DNA of 64,000 nucleotides from Flavobacterium cheongpyeongense (GTDB lineage Bacteria > Bacteroidota > Bacteroidia > Flavobacteriales > Flavobacteriaceae), in assembly GCF_003202435.1 (NCBI RefSeq), contig NZ_QJHK01000018.1:27226-91225 (forward strand). The letters are read 5' to 3'. Positions 35,466-42,844 of the stretch are shown one piece after another. Both the position numbers and the translations under genes were made by a program. Every line of letters starts with the position of its first letter. The stretch's first letter is position 1. The notes beneath the pieces were generated by a model. That model was not told the origin of the DNA. It did no database searches and saw nothing but the letters and a program-made list of their open reading frames with translations.

Positions 35466-36431
35466 TTACCGAACCCTAAATTTCTCCCGATATTCAATTG
35501 GTTTCATTCCGACCATTTTATAGAACACTTTTCTAAACGCTTTTGGGTCGTTGTAACCCGTTTTTTCGATGATTTCTGAAATCGAAAGCTGGGTTTGTTC
35601 CAGGTATTTCTTTGAACTTTCAACTCTTATATTTTGTAGATATTCGATAGGGGGGATGCCTGTAACTTGTTTAAACCTTCGTGTCATGTTTCGGGTACTT
35701 GTTGGAATATCTTTGGTGATTTCTTCTAAGGTTTCGATTGTACTGTATTCGTTTTCAATTTTTTGCTGTAATCTCGCAACCAAAGTGTCATTGTGCAAAT
35801 GATTGGGTCTGAAAGTACTGAAATAACTCTGTTTGTATCGGTTTAAATCGATCGAGAAGATTTTGGCAATCTGCACAGCAATTTCGTTGCCGCAATATTT
35901 TTGCACCAATAGAATCAATAAATGAAAGGTTGATGTCGATCCGCCGCTGGTATACAAACTTCCGTCTGCAGTAAGGGTTTCTTCGGGTTTTAAGTTCACT
36001 AGCGGAAAAGCTTTTGTAAAAGCACTACAGGCATCAACATGTGTGGTGGCCAGTTTTTGATTGAGTAAACCTGAGGCTGCAAACAAAAATGCTCCGGTGC
36101 AAAAACTGGCGAGTTCGGTTCCGGATTTATGATGTTTTTGTAACCATGGAATGAAATTGTAGTTTTTAGCAATCATCTCGCTCATATTATCTGTCGTAAA
36201 AGCGGGTATCAAAATCAGATCTAAATTTTGATCAGAAGCCTCAATTGAATTCACTTCATAACCAAATATTTTTTTTTCATTGATCTGTTCAGGCGATTGA
36301 AAAACCATAATCTCAAAAGGTTTTTCAGTTTCTTTATGTAATTTATTTGCTGTTTCAAAGACTTCCAGGATAGCTGCTACACTTAATAATTTGTAGTCAT
36401 GTCCTAAAATTAAACCTAATTTCCTGTTCAT
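35466..36431 (-). CDS. GlxA-type AraC-family transcriptional regulator
   Basis: This 321-residue regulator has an N-terminal DJ-1/PfpI-like domain (about 1-185; the family Cys appears in ASFCTGAFLFAASG) and a C-terminal AraC helix-turn-helix domain (about 215-318, with two HTH motifs: TSTRNMTRRFKQVTG and SEIIEKTGYNDPKAFRKVF). Such proteins regulate metabolite or detoxification genes. It is divergently oriented, with a 216-base spacer, from a run of VOC and SRPBCC genes, which are plausible targets. Confidence 0.92.
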   Translation of the reverse strand: MNRKLGLILGHDYKLLSVAAILEVFETANKLHKETEKPFEIMVFQSPEQINEKKIFGYEVNSIEASDQNLDLILIPAFTTDNMSEMIAKNYNFIPWLQKHHKSGTELASFCTGAFLFAASGLLNQKLATTHVDACSAFTKAFPLVNLKPEETLTADGSLYTSGGSTSTFHLLILLVQKYCGNEIAVQIAKIFSIDLNRYKQSYFSTFRPNHLHNDTLVARLQQKIENEYSTIETLEEITKDIPTSTRNMTRRFKQVTGIPPIEYLQNIRVESSKKYLEQTQLSISEIIEKTGYNDPKAFRKVFYKMVGMKPIEYREKFRVR

Positions 36432-36647
36432 GATTTTAGCTTTTTTAGTTTTACGAAGATATACATTTTGTCTTAAATGACCCTAAAGTTGACTTTTATT
36501 GTAAGGCTAAATGTTTTGTAATATTTTACTTTTGTTTTTATTAATTTGTATTTTTATGAATATAAATTATTCATTATTAGTGTTTTGTTTTAAATAAAAA
36601 ACAGAAATTAAACCATAATAGATTTAATGAATAATAAATCAGGCCAT

Positions 36648-37055
36648 ATGAAAACAGAAATTTTCTTAAATCTTCCGGTGAAAGATTTAAACCGTTCGAT
36701 GGATTTTTTTACAGCATTGGGTTTTACATTTAATTTGAAATTTACAGATGAAAAGGTAGCTTGTATGGAAATCGGCGAAAATATTTATGCTATGCTTCTC
36801 AAGGAAGAGTTTTTTAAAACCTTTACTAAAAAGCAAATTTGCAATACTGCCAGCAGTACAGAAATTATCACAGCATTATCTGTTGAAAGTCGTGAAAAAG
36901 TAGATGAATTAATATGTTTGGCAGTAAAAGCAGGAGGCGAAGAGTATAGGGATGCAAAAGATTATGGCTATATGTATCAAAAAGCTTTTTTGGATGTTGA
37001 CGGACATCATTGGGAAATTTTCTTTATGGATGAAAATCAGTTTCCTTCCAATTAA
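36648..37055 (+). CDS. VOC (glyoxalase/bleomycin-resistance) superfamily protein, copy 1
   Basis: This 135-residue single VOC domain has two beta-alpha-beta-beta-beta modules. It starts EIFLNLPVKDLNRSMDFFTALGF and ends LDVDGHHWEIFFMDE, where His and Glu are candidate metal ligands. It is paralogous to the protein at 38446 (same NLPVK opening and MDEN/MDFN ending). The start at 36648 is preferred over 36627 since the module begins directly there. It is followed 10 bases later by an AHSA1-like gene. Confidence 0.88.
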   Translation: MKTEIFLNLPVKDLNRSMDFFTALGFTFNLKFTDEKVACMEIGENIYAMLLKEEFFKTFTKKQICNTASSTEIITALSVESREKVDELICLAVKAGGEEYRDAKDYGYMYQKAFLDVDGHHWEIFFMDENQFPSN

Positions 37056-37065
37056 TTTTTTAGTT

Positions 37066-37467
37066 ATGATTACCGTACAGAATACAATCAATCTACCAAT
37101 AGAGAAAGTTTGGGAGTTGTGGACAACACCGGAACATATTAAAAAATGGAATGTTCCCTCGCAAGACTGGCATAATCCTTTTGCTGAAAATGATTTGAAG
37201 GCCGGAGGAAAATTCAAATATACTATGGGAACAAAAGACGGGAGTGTGGTGTTTGATTTTGAAGGAATCTACACTAAAGTAGAAAATTATGTGTTAGAAT
37301 ATACACTAACAGATCAAAGAACAGCAACTGTTCGTTTTGAAAGTATTGGAAATCAGGTAAAAATTACAGAAATGTTTGAACCTGAAACAACAAACGCTGC
37401 ACGTATGCAAGAACAGTTTTGTAAAGCTGTTATTGCTAATTTTAAAAAATATGCAGAAACAAATTAA
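37066..37467 (+). CDS. SRPBCC/AHSA1-like protein, copy 1
   Basis: This 133-residue START-like helix-grip protein has the AHSA1 pattern INLPIEKVWELWTTPEHIKKWN, then GGKFKYTMGTKDGS, DFEG and a C-terminal helix. It is clearly paralogous to the gene at 37895 (shared PEHIxxW, EN-DL-GGKF and FDFEG). Such proteins bind hydrophobic ligands or act as co-chaperone-like domains. The ATG at 37066 aligns with its paralogue's start; the longer frame from 36952 lies inside the upstream VOC gene. DUF1801 starts right after its stop. Confidence 0.87.
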   Translation: MITVQNTINLPIEKVWELWTTPEHIKKWNVPSQDWHNPFAENDLKAGGKFKYTMGTKDGSVVFDFEGIYTKVENYVLEYTLTDQRTATVRFESIGNQVKITEMFEPETTNAARMQEQFCKAVIANFKKYAETN

Positions 37468-37872
37468 ATGACAAATCAGATGATAAGAAGTCTCGAAGTA
37501 ACCAATTTTCTTGAAAGCCAAAATCATCCGTTAAGAAAAGAAATCGAGGAATTACGTAACGTAATTTTATCCTCAAATAAGCATCTTGCTGAAAATATTA
37601 AATGGAATGCGCCGAATTATTGCTTTGGAAATGAGGATAGAATTACAATGAAGATTCAGCCGGTAGCCTCAAATATTCAACTGATTTTTCACAGAGGGGC
37701 AAAAAAGAAAGAACAGCCAAAAGAGAGATTGATAGCAAATAAGAACAAAATACTGATCTGGAAAGAAAATGACAGAGCTATTATAGCTTTTAAAAATAGT
37801 AAGGAAATTGAAAGCGCAAAAGCAGAATTGAAAACGATTATAAATGAATGGATAATTGCATCGCAGAGCTAA
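37468..37872 (+). CDS. DUF1801 domain protein
   Basis: This 134-residue cytoplasmic protein has the DUF1801 (YdhG-like) pattern: N-terminal helix with HPLRKEIEELRNVILSSN, then IKWNAPNYCFGNEDRITMKI and a C-terminal segment with RAIIAFKNSKEI. Function is unknown; iron-related and growth-related roles have been suggested for distant members. Its ATG follows the upstream stop with no gap, so it is translationally coupled to the AHSA1-like gene. Confidence 0.85.
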   Translation: MTNQMIRSLEVTNFLESQNHPLRKEIEELRNVILSSNKHLAENIKWNAPNYCFGNEDRITMKIQPVASNIQLIFHRGAKKKEQPKERLIANKNKILIWKENDRAIIAFKNSKEIESAKAELKTIINEWIIASQS

Positions 37873-37894
37873 AATAAATTTAAATATTACGATA

Positions 37895-38299
37895 ATGATT
37901 ACTATTACAACCACAATTAACGCATCGATTAACAAAGTTTGGGAATTCTGGAACAAACCGGAACATATTACGAACTGGGCTTTTGCAACACCTGACTGGC
38001 ATTCGCCAAAAACAGAAAATGATTTGCGGGAGGGAGGAAAATTTACAACCACCATGGCTGCAAAAGACGGTAGTATGAGTTTTGATTTTGAAGGAGAATA
38101 TACTTTGGTAAAACAAAATGAAACAATTGAATACATTATGGCTGATGGAAGAAAGGTCGAAATTAGTTTCAATGAAACTCCAAACGGAGTACAAGTAATA
38201 GAGAATTTTGACCCAGAAACACAAAATCCGGAAGAAATGCAGCGCGGAGGCTGGCAAGCGATGCTGGATAACTTTAAAAGTTATGTTGAAGAAAATTAA
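37895..38299 (+). CDS. SRPBCC/AHSA1-like protein, copy 2
   Basis: This 134-residue helix-grip protein is a close paralogue of the gene at 37066: both start MIT(V/I), share KVWE-W--PEHI, DWH-P--ENDL-GGKF, KDGS--FDFEG and an EPET/DPET motif near the C-terminus. It is separated from DUF1801 by 22 bases. The two copies surrounding DUF1801 suggest a local tandem duplication. A REP-like palindrome follows its stop. Confidence 0.87.
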   Translation: MITITTTINASINKVWEFWNKPEHITNWAFATPDWHSPKTENDLREGGKFTTTMAAKDGSMSFDFEGEYTLVKQNETIEYIMADGRKVEISFNETPNGVQVIENFDPETQNPEEMQRGGWQAMLDNFKSYVEEN

Positions 38300-38303
38300 T
38301 TAA

Positions 38304-38370
38304 TCTCGCAAAGCCGCGAAGTCGCAAAGTTTATCTTTTAAGCTTCTTTGCGACTCTGCGCCTTTGCAAG
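38304..38370. repeat. REP-like palindrome (CGCAAAG/CTTTGCG units)
   Basis: Arms TCTCGCAAAGCCGCGAAG... and ...CTTTGCGACTCTGCGCCTT are imperfectly complementary over about 25 bases around a T-rich loop, right after an SRPBCC stop codon. It is far more G+C-rich than its surroundings. Elements of this CTTTGCG type are, as I recall, scattered in Flavobacterium intergenic regions. Confidence 0.75.
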
Positions 38371-38445
38371 CAAATAACTCAGCATTATTAAGCAGGCTTA
38401 AATTATCTTATATAACTTATATGGTTTAACATAAAAAATAATTAC

Positions 38446-38856
38446 ATGACAAAACAAATATGGTTGAATCTGCCAGTGAAAAATGTGGCAAAAGCGAAAG
38501 ACTTTTTTTGGAAAATAGGTTTTTCTTTTAATGAACAACACGATACGCCAAGTTCTACATGCATGGTCGTAGGTGAAGGACATTTTGTAGTGATGCTTTT
38601 CGAAGAATCAGTCTTTACAGGTTTTTCACAAAACGGTATTACAGATACTAATTCTGGTTCTGAGGTTTTGATTTCGATTGACGCTCAGAACAGGGAGGAA
38701 GTTGATGAACTGGCAAAAAAAGTACAGGATGCCGGTGGAACTGTTTTTGCCCCTCCGGCAGAAAGTCAGGGATTGATGTACGGGTGTGGTTTTGCCGATT
38801 TGGATGGTCATCGTTGGAATGTTTTATATATGGATTTCAATAAATTACCTAAATAA
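38446..38856 (+). CDS. VOC superfamily protein, copy 2
   Basis: This 136-residue VOC-domain protein starts QIWLNLPVKNVAKAKDFFWKIGF and ends FADLDGHRWNVLYMDFN. It parallels copy 1 at 36648, but the second metal-site Glu (E in HWEI) is Asn here, so metal binding may be lost. It lies after the REP-like palindrome and 8 bases before another AHSA1-like gene, repeating the VOC-AHSA1 gene order of the first block. Confidence 0.87.
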   Translation: MTKQIWLNLPVKNVAKAKDFFWKIGFSFNEQHDTPSSTCMVVGEGHFVVMLFEESVFTGFSQNGITDTNSGSEVLISIDAQNREEVDELAKKVQDAGGTVFAPPAESQGLMYGCGFADLDGHRWNVLYMDFNKLPK

Positions 38857-38864
38857 GATTAGAT

Positions 38865-39302
38865 ATGGAAACATTAGAATTTAAAATCAGAATCAAAGCA
38901 CCACCGGAAAAAATCTGGTCTGTTTTATGGGATGATGAAACGTATAGAATATGGACAGGTGCTTTTTGCGAAGGATCATATGCAGTAAGCGACTGGAATG
39001 AAGGTGATAAGATACATTTCATGTCTCCAAACGGCGAAGGTATGAATAGTATTATTGAAAAGAAAATTCCAAATCAATATATGGCGTTTAAGCATATTGG
39101 AGCAATAAAAGACTTTAAAGAACTGCCTCTTAATGAAGAAACTGAAAAATGGAGTGGTTACATGGAAACCTATCGCTTAATTCCTGATGACGAATTTACA
39201 GATTTGATCTCTCAGGTTGATGTAATCGAAAAGCATATCGATTATTTTAAAGAAGCTTTTCCTAAAAGTCTCGAAACGGTTAAGGAACTTTCAGAGAAAT
39301 AA
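38865..39302 (+). CDS. SRPBCC/AHSA1-like protein, copy 3 (divergent)
   Basis: This 145-residue protein has the helix-grip opening FKIRIKAPPEKIWSVLWDDETYRIW and a long C-terminal helix (HIDYFKEAFPKSLETVKELS). It is more distant from the other two AHSA1-like proteins and lacks their GGKF-KDGS segment. It is co-directional with the VOC gene 8 bases upstream. Confidence 0.83.
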   Translation: METLEFKIRIKAPPEKIWSVLWDDETYRIWTGAFCEGSYAVSDWNEGDKIHFMSPNGEGMNSIIEKKIPNQYMAFKHIGAIKDFKELPLNEETEKWSGYMETYRLIPDDEFTDLISQVDVIEKHIDYFKEAFPKSLETVKELSEK

Positions 39303-39352
39303 ATGGCAAATCTCAATTACAATCAAACAAATAATAATTAAAATATCAAATC

Positions 39353-39799
39353 ATGGCAAAAGCAGTAAATACCTATTTAATATTTAACGGAAATTGCGAA
39401 GAAGCATTTCAGTTTTATAAATCCGTTTTTGGAGGCGAATTCCAATATGTGGGAAAATATAAGGATGCTCCTCCGGAAGATGGCGGGGAAGTAGTTTCAG
39501 AAGAAGATTCAAACCGGATTATGCATGTTTCGCTTCCAATTGGCAGTTCAGTTTTAATGGGAAGTGACAGTCATTCAAAATTCGGAGATGTAGGTTTTGG
39601 GGATAATTTTTCAATTTCTATCAGTGCAGAAAGTACTGAAGAGGCAGATAAAATATTTGGCGGACTTACAACTGAAGGAAGAGTGGATATGCCAATGCAG
39701 AAAACTTTTTGGAGCCCTTATTTCGGAATGCTAAAAGATAAATTTGGAGTAAACTGGATGATAGATCTTGCTAATTGTGATGAAGACAATGAAAGTTAG
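39353..39799 (+). CDS. PhnB-like VOC family protein
   Basis: This 148-residue protein belongs to the PhnB/YjdN-type VOC branch: YLIFNGNCEEAFQFYKSVFGGE at the start, HVSLPIGSSVLMGSD in the middle and QKTFWSPYFGMLKDKFGVNW at the end, followed by an acidic tail. The enzymatic role is unknown. It is the last gene of the VOC/AHSA1 run; a terminator follows. Confidence 0.9.
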   Translation: MAKAVNTYLIFNGNCEEAFQFYKSVFGGEFQYVGKYKDAPPEDGGEVVSEEDSNRIMHVSLPIGSSVLMGSDSHSKFGDVGFGDNFSISISAESTEEADKIFGGLTTEGRVDMPMQKTFWSPYFGMLKDKFGVNWMIDLANCDEDNES

Positions 39800-39837
39800 G
39801 TTGTTTTAATACCTGAACATTATTGTTAAATAACCTG

Positions 39838-39866
39838 AAAAAGCACATTGATTTGTGCTTTTTCGT
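39838..39866 (+). terminator. Rho-independent terminator after the VOC/AHSA1 run
   Basis: AAAAAGCACA and TGTGCTTTTT form a perfect 10-base stem around a 6-base loop. The T tract is part of the stem. Confidence 0.8.
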
Positions 39867-39945
39867 TATAAAAAAACAAACAATATTCTTTTTTATCAAC
39901 AATAGATTGCCGATTTTTGTCGCTTCTTAAATCAACAAGGATAAA

Positions 39946-41175
39946 ATGGCAACAGAAGATAAAGAAATTATTTTATTAAAAGTTTCAGGGCACGACAAAC
40001 CAGGGGTTACTGCAGGTTTAACAACAGTATTGGCAGCTTACGATGCTGTGATCTTAGACATAGGTCAGGCCGATATTCACGATACATTATCTTTAGGGAT
40101 TTTATTCGAAATCGAAGCCGGCTCCAGTTCAGGTCCTGTTTTAAAAGACCTTTTGTTTAAAGCTTATGAACTCGAAGTAAAAGTTAAATTTATTCCAATC
40201 TCTGTTGAAGATTACGAAACCTGGGTAAAATCGCAATCCAATCAGCGCTATATCATCAATATTTTAGGAGAAAAATTAACGGCTGTACAATTGGCTGCCG
40301 TGACTAAAATAATGACAGATCAAAACCTGAACATTAACTCTATTATTCGATTAACGGGCAGAACTTCTGTTGTTGAAAAAGAAGAATATCCGCGTTCCTG
40401 CATCCAATTATCCGTTACAGGCGAAATTGTCAACAAAATTGAAATGACGGCTAATTTTATGGCAATTTCGAGAACCTTAGATGTCGATATTTCTTTTCAG
40501 GAAGATAATATTTACAGACGAAACAGACGTTTGGTTTGTTTCGATATGGATTCAACTCTAATTCAGACAGAAGTTATTGACGAATTAGCAGAACTTAACG
40601 GAGTAGGAGATCAGGTAAGAGCGATTACCGAATCTGCTATGAACGGAGAAATTGATTTCAACGAAAGTTTCAAAAAACGTATGGCTTTACTCGAAGGTTT
40701 GAGCGAAGACGTTTTGCAAAAAGTGGCCGAAAACCTACCCATCACAAAAGGAGCGCATCGCTTGATGAAAGCGTTGAAGTATTACGGCTATAAAACGGCT
40801 ATTTTATCAGGAGGATTCACCTATTTTGGAGAATACCTGCAAAAAGAATTGGGTATTGATTACGTCCATGCCAATCAGTTAGAAATCAAAGACGGAAAAT
40901 TAACCGGTAAATACATAGGTGATATCGTAGATGGCTTAAAGAAAGCCGAATACCTCACAGCCATTGCCGAAAAAGAAGGAATTCATATCAACCAAACCAT
41001 TGCAGTAGGTGACGGAGCAAACGATTTGCCAATGATTAATTTAGCAGGTCTTGGAATCGCTTTCCACGCCAAACCAAAAGTAAAAGAAAGTGCCTCAAAT
41101 TCTATATCAAGCCTAGGTCTTGATGGCGTTTTATATTTACTAGGCTATCATGACAGATATATCGATATGATGTAA
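39946..41175 (+). CDS. serB: Phosphoserine phosphatase with N-terminal ACT-like domains
   Basis: This 409-residue enzyme makes L-serine from phosphoserine. The C-terminal HAD domain has catalytic Asp200 and Asp202 in DMDSTLIQTEVIDELAE, motif II SGGFTYFGEYL, and GDGANDLPMI for Mg2+. The first 185 residues contain two ACT-like repeats (KVSGHDKPGVTAGL and YIINILGEKLTAVQL), which commonly regulate amino-acid enzymes, here probably serine feedback. Length matches the long SerB class. Confidence 0.95.
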   Translation: MATEDKEIILLKVSGHDKPGVTAGLTTVLAAYDAVILDIGQADIHDTLSLGILFEIEAGSSSGPVLKDLLFKAYELEVKVKFIPISVEDYETWVKSQSNQRYIINILGEKLTAVQLAAVTKIMTDQNLNINSIIRLTGRTSVVEKEEYPRSCIQLSVTGEIVNKIEMTANFMAISRTLDVDISFQEDNIYRRNRRLVCFDMDSTLIQTEVIDELAELNGVGDQVRAITESAMNGEIDFNESFKKRMALLEGLSEDVLQKVAENLPITKGAHRLMKALKYYGYKTAILSGGFTYFGEYLQKELGIDYVHANQLEIKDGKLTGKYIGDIVDGLKKAEYLTAIAEKEGIHINQTIAVGDGANDLPMINLAGLGIAFHAKPKVKESASNSISSLGLDGVLYLLGYHDRYIDMM

Positions 41176-41193
41176 AGAATCGAATAACACAAT

Positions 41194-41232
41194 GTTTGTC
41201 ATTCTGAGGAACGAAGAATCTCCGCAAGTAAC
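41194..41232 (+). repeat. Intergenic repeat of the CATTCTGAGGAACGAAGAATC type
   Basis: The stretch contains TTCTGAGGAACGAAGAATCTC followed by CGCAAGTAACTCGAC (quoted in parts). I recall near-identical sequences in many intergenic regions of Bacteroidota and other bacteria, so it is probably a dispersed non-coding repeat. Confidence 0.5.
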
Positions 41233-41247
41233 TCGACAATCAAAATA

Positions 41248-41286
41248 AAAAAACCTTAGTTCATCATTGGACTAAGGTTTTTTTTA
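41248..41286 (+). terminator. Rho-independent terminator after serB
   Basis: AAAAACCTTAGT pairs with ACTAAGGTTTTT around a 10-base loop, followed by further T residues. It lies between two repeat elements. Confidence 0.85.
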
Positions 41287-41290
41287 TGGA

Positions 41291-41385
41291 CATGCCCCGC
41301 AGAAAAAGCGGGTCGGGCTATCCGTTCTAATCTTTTATGCCGAACCCCGGCACAAAAGGATTTCCACTTCTATCCCTCATGCGGG
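41291..41385 (-). ncRNA. Structured intergenic element, candidate Flavo-1-like RNA (copy 2)
   Basis: Read on the minus strand, the element runs GAGGGATAGAAGTGG-AAATCC, a hairpin with loop GGGGTTCG (41330-41361; arms ATCCTTTTGTGCC and GGCATAAAAGAT), then GATTAGAACGGATAGCCCG, and a CCCGC/GCGGG hairpin. It shares the GGGGTTCG loop and flanking GAT/AAGCG-like blocks with copy 1 at 35353. It is located downstream of the small gene of the toxin-like pair. RNA function is unproven; it could be a dispersed repeat. Confidence 0.5.
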
Positions 41386-41417
41386 ATTTAGTGGAATTAT
41401 GAACTCTGTTAGTTAAG

Positions 41418-41573
41418 TTATTTTGTAGGTTTAATCTTTGTTATCTTGTTGTCTTTCATAACAACAAGTTCAGTGTTTTTTTGAATCTTAAATTCAATTA
41501 ATCTTTCGTAGGTTTTTTCAAGACCAATTAAAATTTTATTTTTAAGTTCTATTTGTTTTTCAACAGTTGTCAT
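41418..41573 (-). CDS. 51-residue protein overlapping the zeta-toxin-like gene (possible antitoxin)
   Basis: This short gene is easy to miss. It reads MTTVEKQIELKNKILIGLEK, then a helical Lys/Glu-rich middle (TYERLIEFKIQKNTELVVMK) and a basic end (DNKITKIKPTK). Its ATG lies 14 bases inside the 3' end of the zeta-toxin-like gene, in another frame, so the two are translationally coupled. Predicted helical content and size resemble small antitoxins. No homologue is recognised. The codon use is as A+T-rich as the adjacent gene's. Confidence 0.62.
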   Translation of the reverse strand: MTTVEKQIELKNKILIGLEKTYERLIEFKIQKNTELVVMKDNKITKIKPTK

Positions 41574-42144
41574 AGTATTTCTTTAATTTGTTAAATGTCT
41601 TTTTATTAATGATATCAAATTGTTGATCAATGGTTTTCTGGGCTAAAAGCTCATGTTTCCCATTAGAATTGTCAAAAATTAAAGCTCCATCAAATATAGG
41701 TAAATAAATATCAAATAAATTTTTGATTCCATTTTTATATCGCCTTTCAATTACGTCAGGCTCAATATTATGACCACCTTCAGAAACTCTTATTTTTACA
41801 CGTTCTTTTGCTAATTCAGTATTTTGAAGCCAGAAGAAAAGTAAAGTTGTTGTATATCCTTTTTCTTTAGCTTCTAAGATTTTGTTTTTATAACTTCTTG
41901 TTGATAAAGTAGTTTCAAAAGCGAAACTTTCATTGTCCTTTAAGAGTTCATTGATTCTGTTTAGCATTATTCTTCCCGATTCAAAGGCTACTTTTTCAGG
42001 TTGAAAAGGAGATAATCCTTTGGCTATTTCATCTGCATTTACAAATTCCTTACAATTAATGATTTCAGGTAAAATAGTAAATGAAGCAGTTGTTTTTCCA
42101 GCTCCATTACAACCTGCAATGATATAAAGATTTTTTTCTGACAT
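41560..42144 (-). CDS. Zeta-toxin-like P-loop kinase
   Basis: This 194-residue AAA_33/zeta-type P-loop protein has Walker A GCNGAGKTT (Lys17), the NADEIA segment with Asp38, the FETTL segment (Glu77), and the Arg-rich lid (RVKIRVSEGGH at about 115-125; ERRYKNGI at 133-140). These match the layout of zeta/PezT UDP-N-acetylglucosamine kinases. No epsilon antitoxin is upstream; instead a 51-residue gene overlaps the 3' end. It could alternatively be a small-molecule kinase rather than a toxin. Confidence 0.8.
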   Translation of the reverse strand: MSEKNLYIIAGCNGAGKTTASFTILPEIINCKEFVNADEIAKGLSPFQPEKVAFESGRIMLNRINELLKDNESFAFETTLSTRSYKNKILEAKEKGYTTTLLFFWLQNTELAKERVKIRVSEGGHNIEPDVIERRYKNGIKNLFDIYLPIFDGALIFDNSNGKHELLAQKTIDQQFDIINKKTFNKLKKYYDNC

Positions 42145-42247
42145 ATGGCAAATTTACAAAATATTAGTATTGTTTTTTGTGATTGTTATTTTTAGAAAAG
42201 AGCATTAGGAATTAAATTCAATAACATTATAAAGATGTAAATTAACA

Positions 42248-42817
42248 TTATTGTATTGTGTTTTCTTTAAAAAGTTTGAATTGAATATTGTTGATTTTTT
42301 CAAAATCTTTATACATATTAGCTAATTCGTTATTTAAAATGGATAGATATCTTGGTAGATAGTAAGTTTTTCCAATTGAATTATATGCTGAGAATATTAG
42401 ATTTAGATTTTTTTCTTTTTCTTCTTGATTTAAGGAATAATATAATTGTTGAATATTTGTTTTCGACTTTTCTAATATTTTAAAGTTATCATTTTCTTTT
42501 GAATAATATATAGCGTTAAAATAATTAACGAATGATTTTGATAAATTAAGTTGTTTATTCTCATTCTTTTGAAATGCAATATTTTCGTAGCAAATACCTA
42601 ATTGAAAATGACACTTATCAATTAAATTGTAATTTTTAATTGAATTTTCAAATAATACTACTGCTTTTTTGAAATTACTCTTCATGGCTAATTTTCCATT
42701 AAAATAATTCCCATATTTCATTTTTAGAAAACCAAAAACAATGCTTAAAATAACTAATAAAAGTAAAAAAGTAGCTATCATTTTCTTTATTAATTCTGTT
42801 TTGAAATAATTGATCAA
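42248..42817 (-). CDS. Hypothetical membrane-anchored TPR-like protein
   Basis: This 189-residue protein has one N-terminal membrane helix (about 13-31), then a region of helical repeats with TPR-like spacing (FKKAVVLFENSIKNYNLIDK, then CHFQLGICYENIAFQ, FVNYFNAIYYSKEN). Asn, Lys, Tyr and Ile content is high, and the gene looks A+T-richer than its neighbours. No family is recognised. It lies upstream of the zeta-like gene on the same strand with a 103-base gap, so co-transcription is possible but not shown. Confidence 0.7.
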   Translation of the reverse strand: MINYFKTELIKKMIATFLLLLVILSIVFGFLKMKYGNYFNGKLAMKSNFKKAVVLFENSIKNYNLIDKCHFQLGICYENIAFQKNENKQLNLSKSFVNYFNAIYYSKENDNFKILEKSKTNIQQLYYSLNQEEKEKNLNLIFSAYNSIGKTYYLPRYLSILNNELANMYKDFEKINNIQFKLFKENTIQ

Positions 42818-42844
42818 TTTTTAGATTGAAGATTTACAGCTTCC

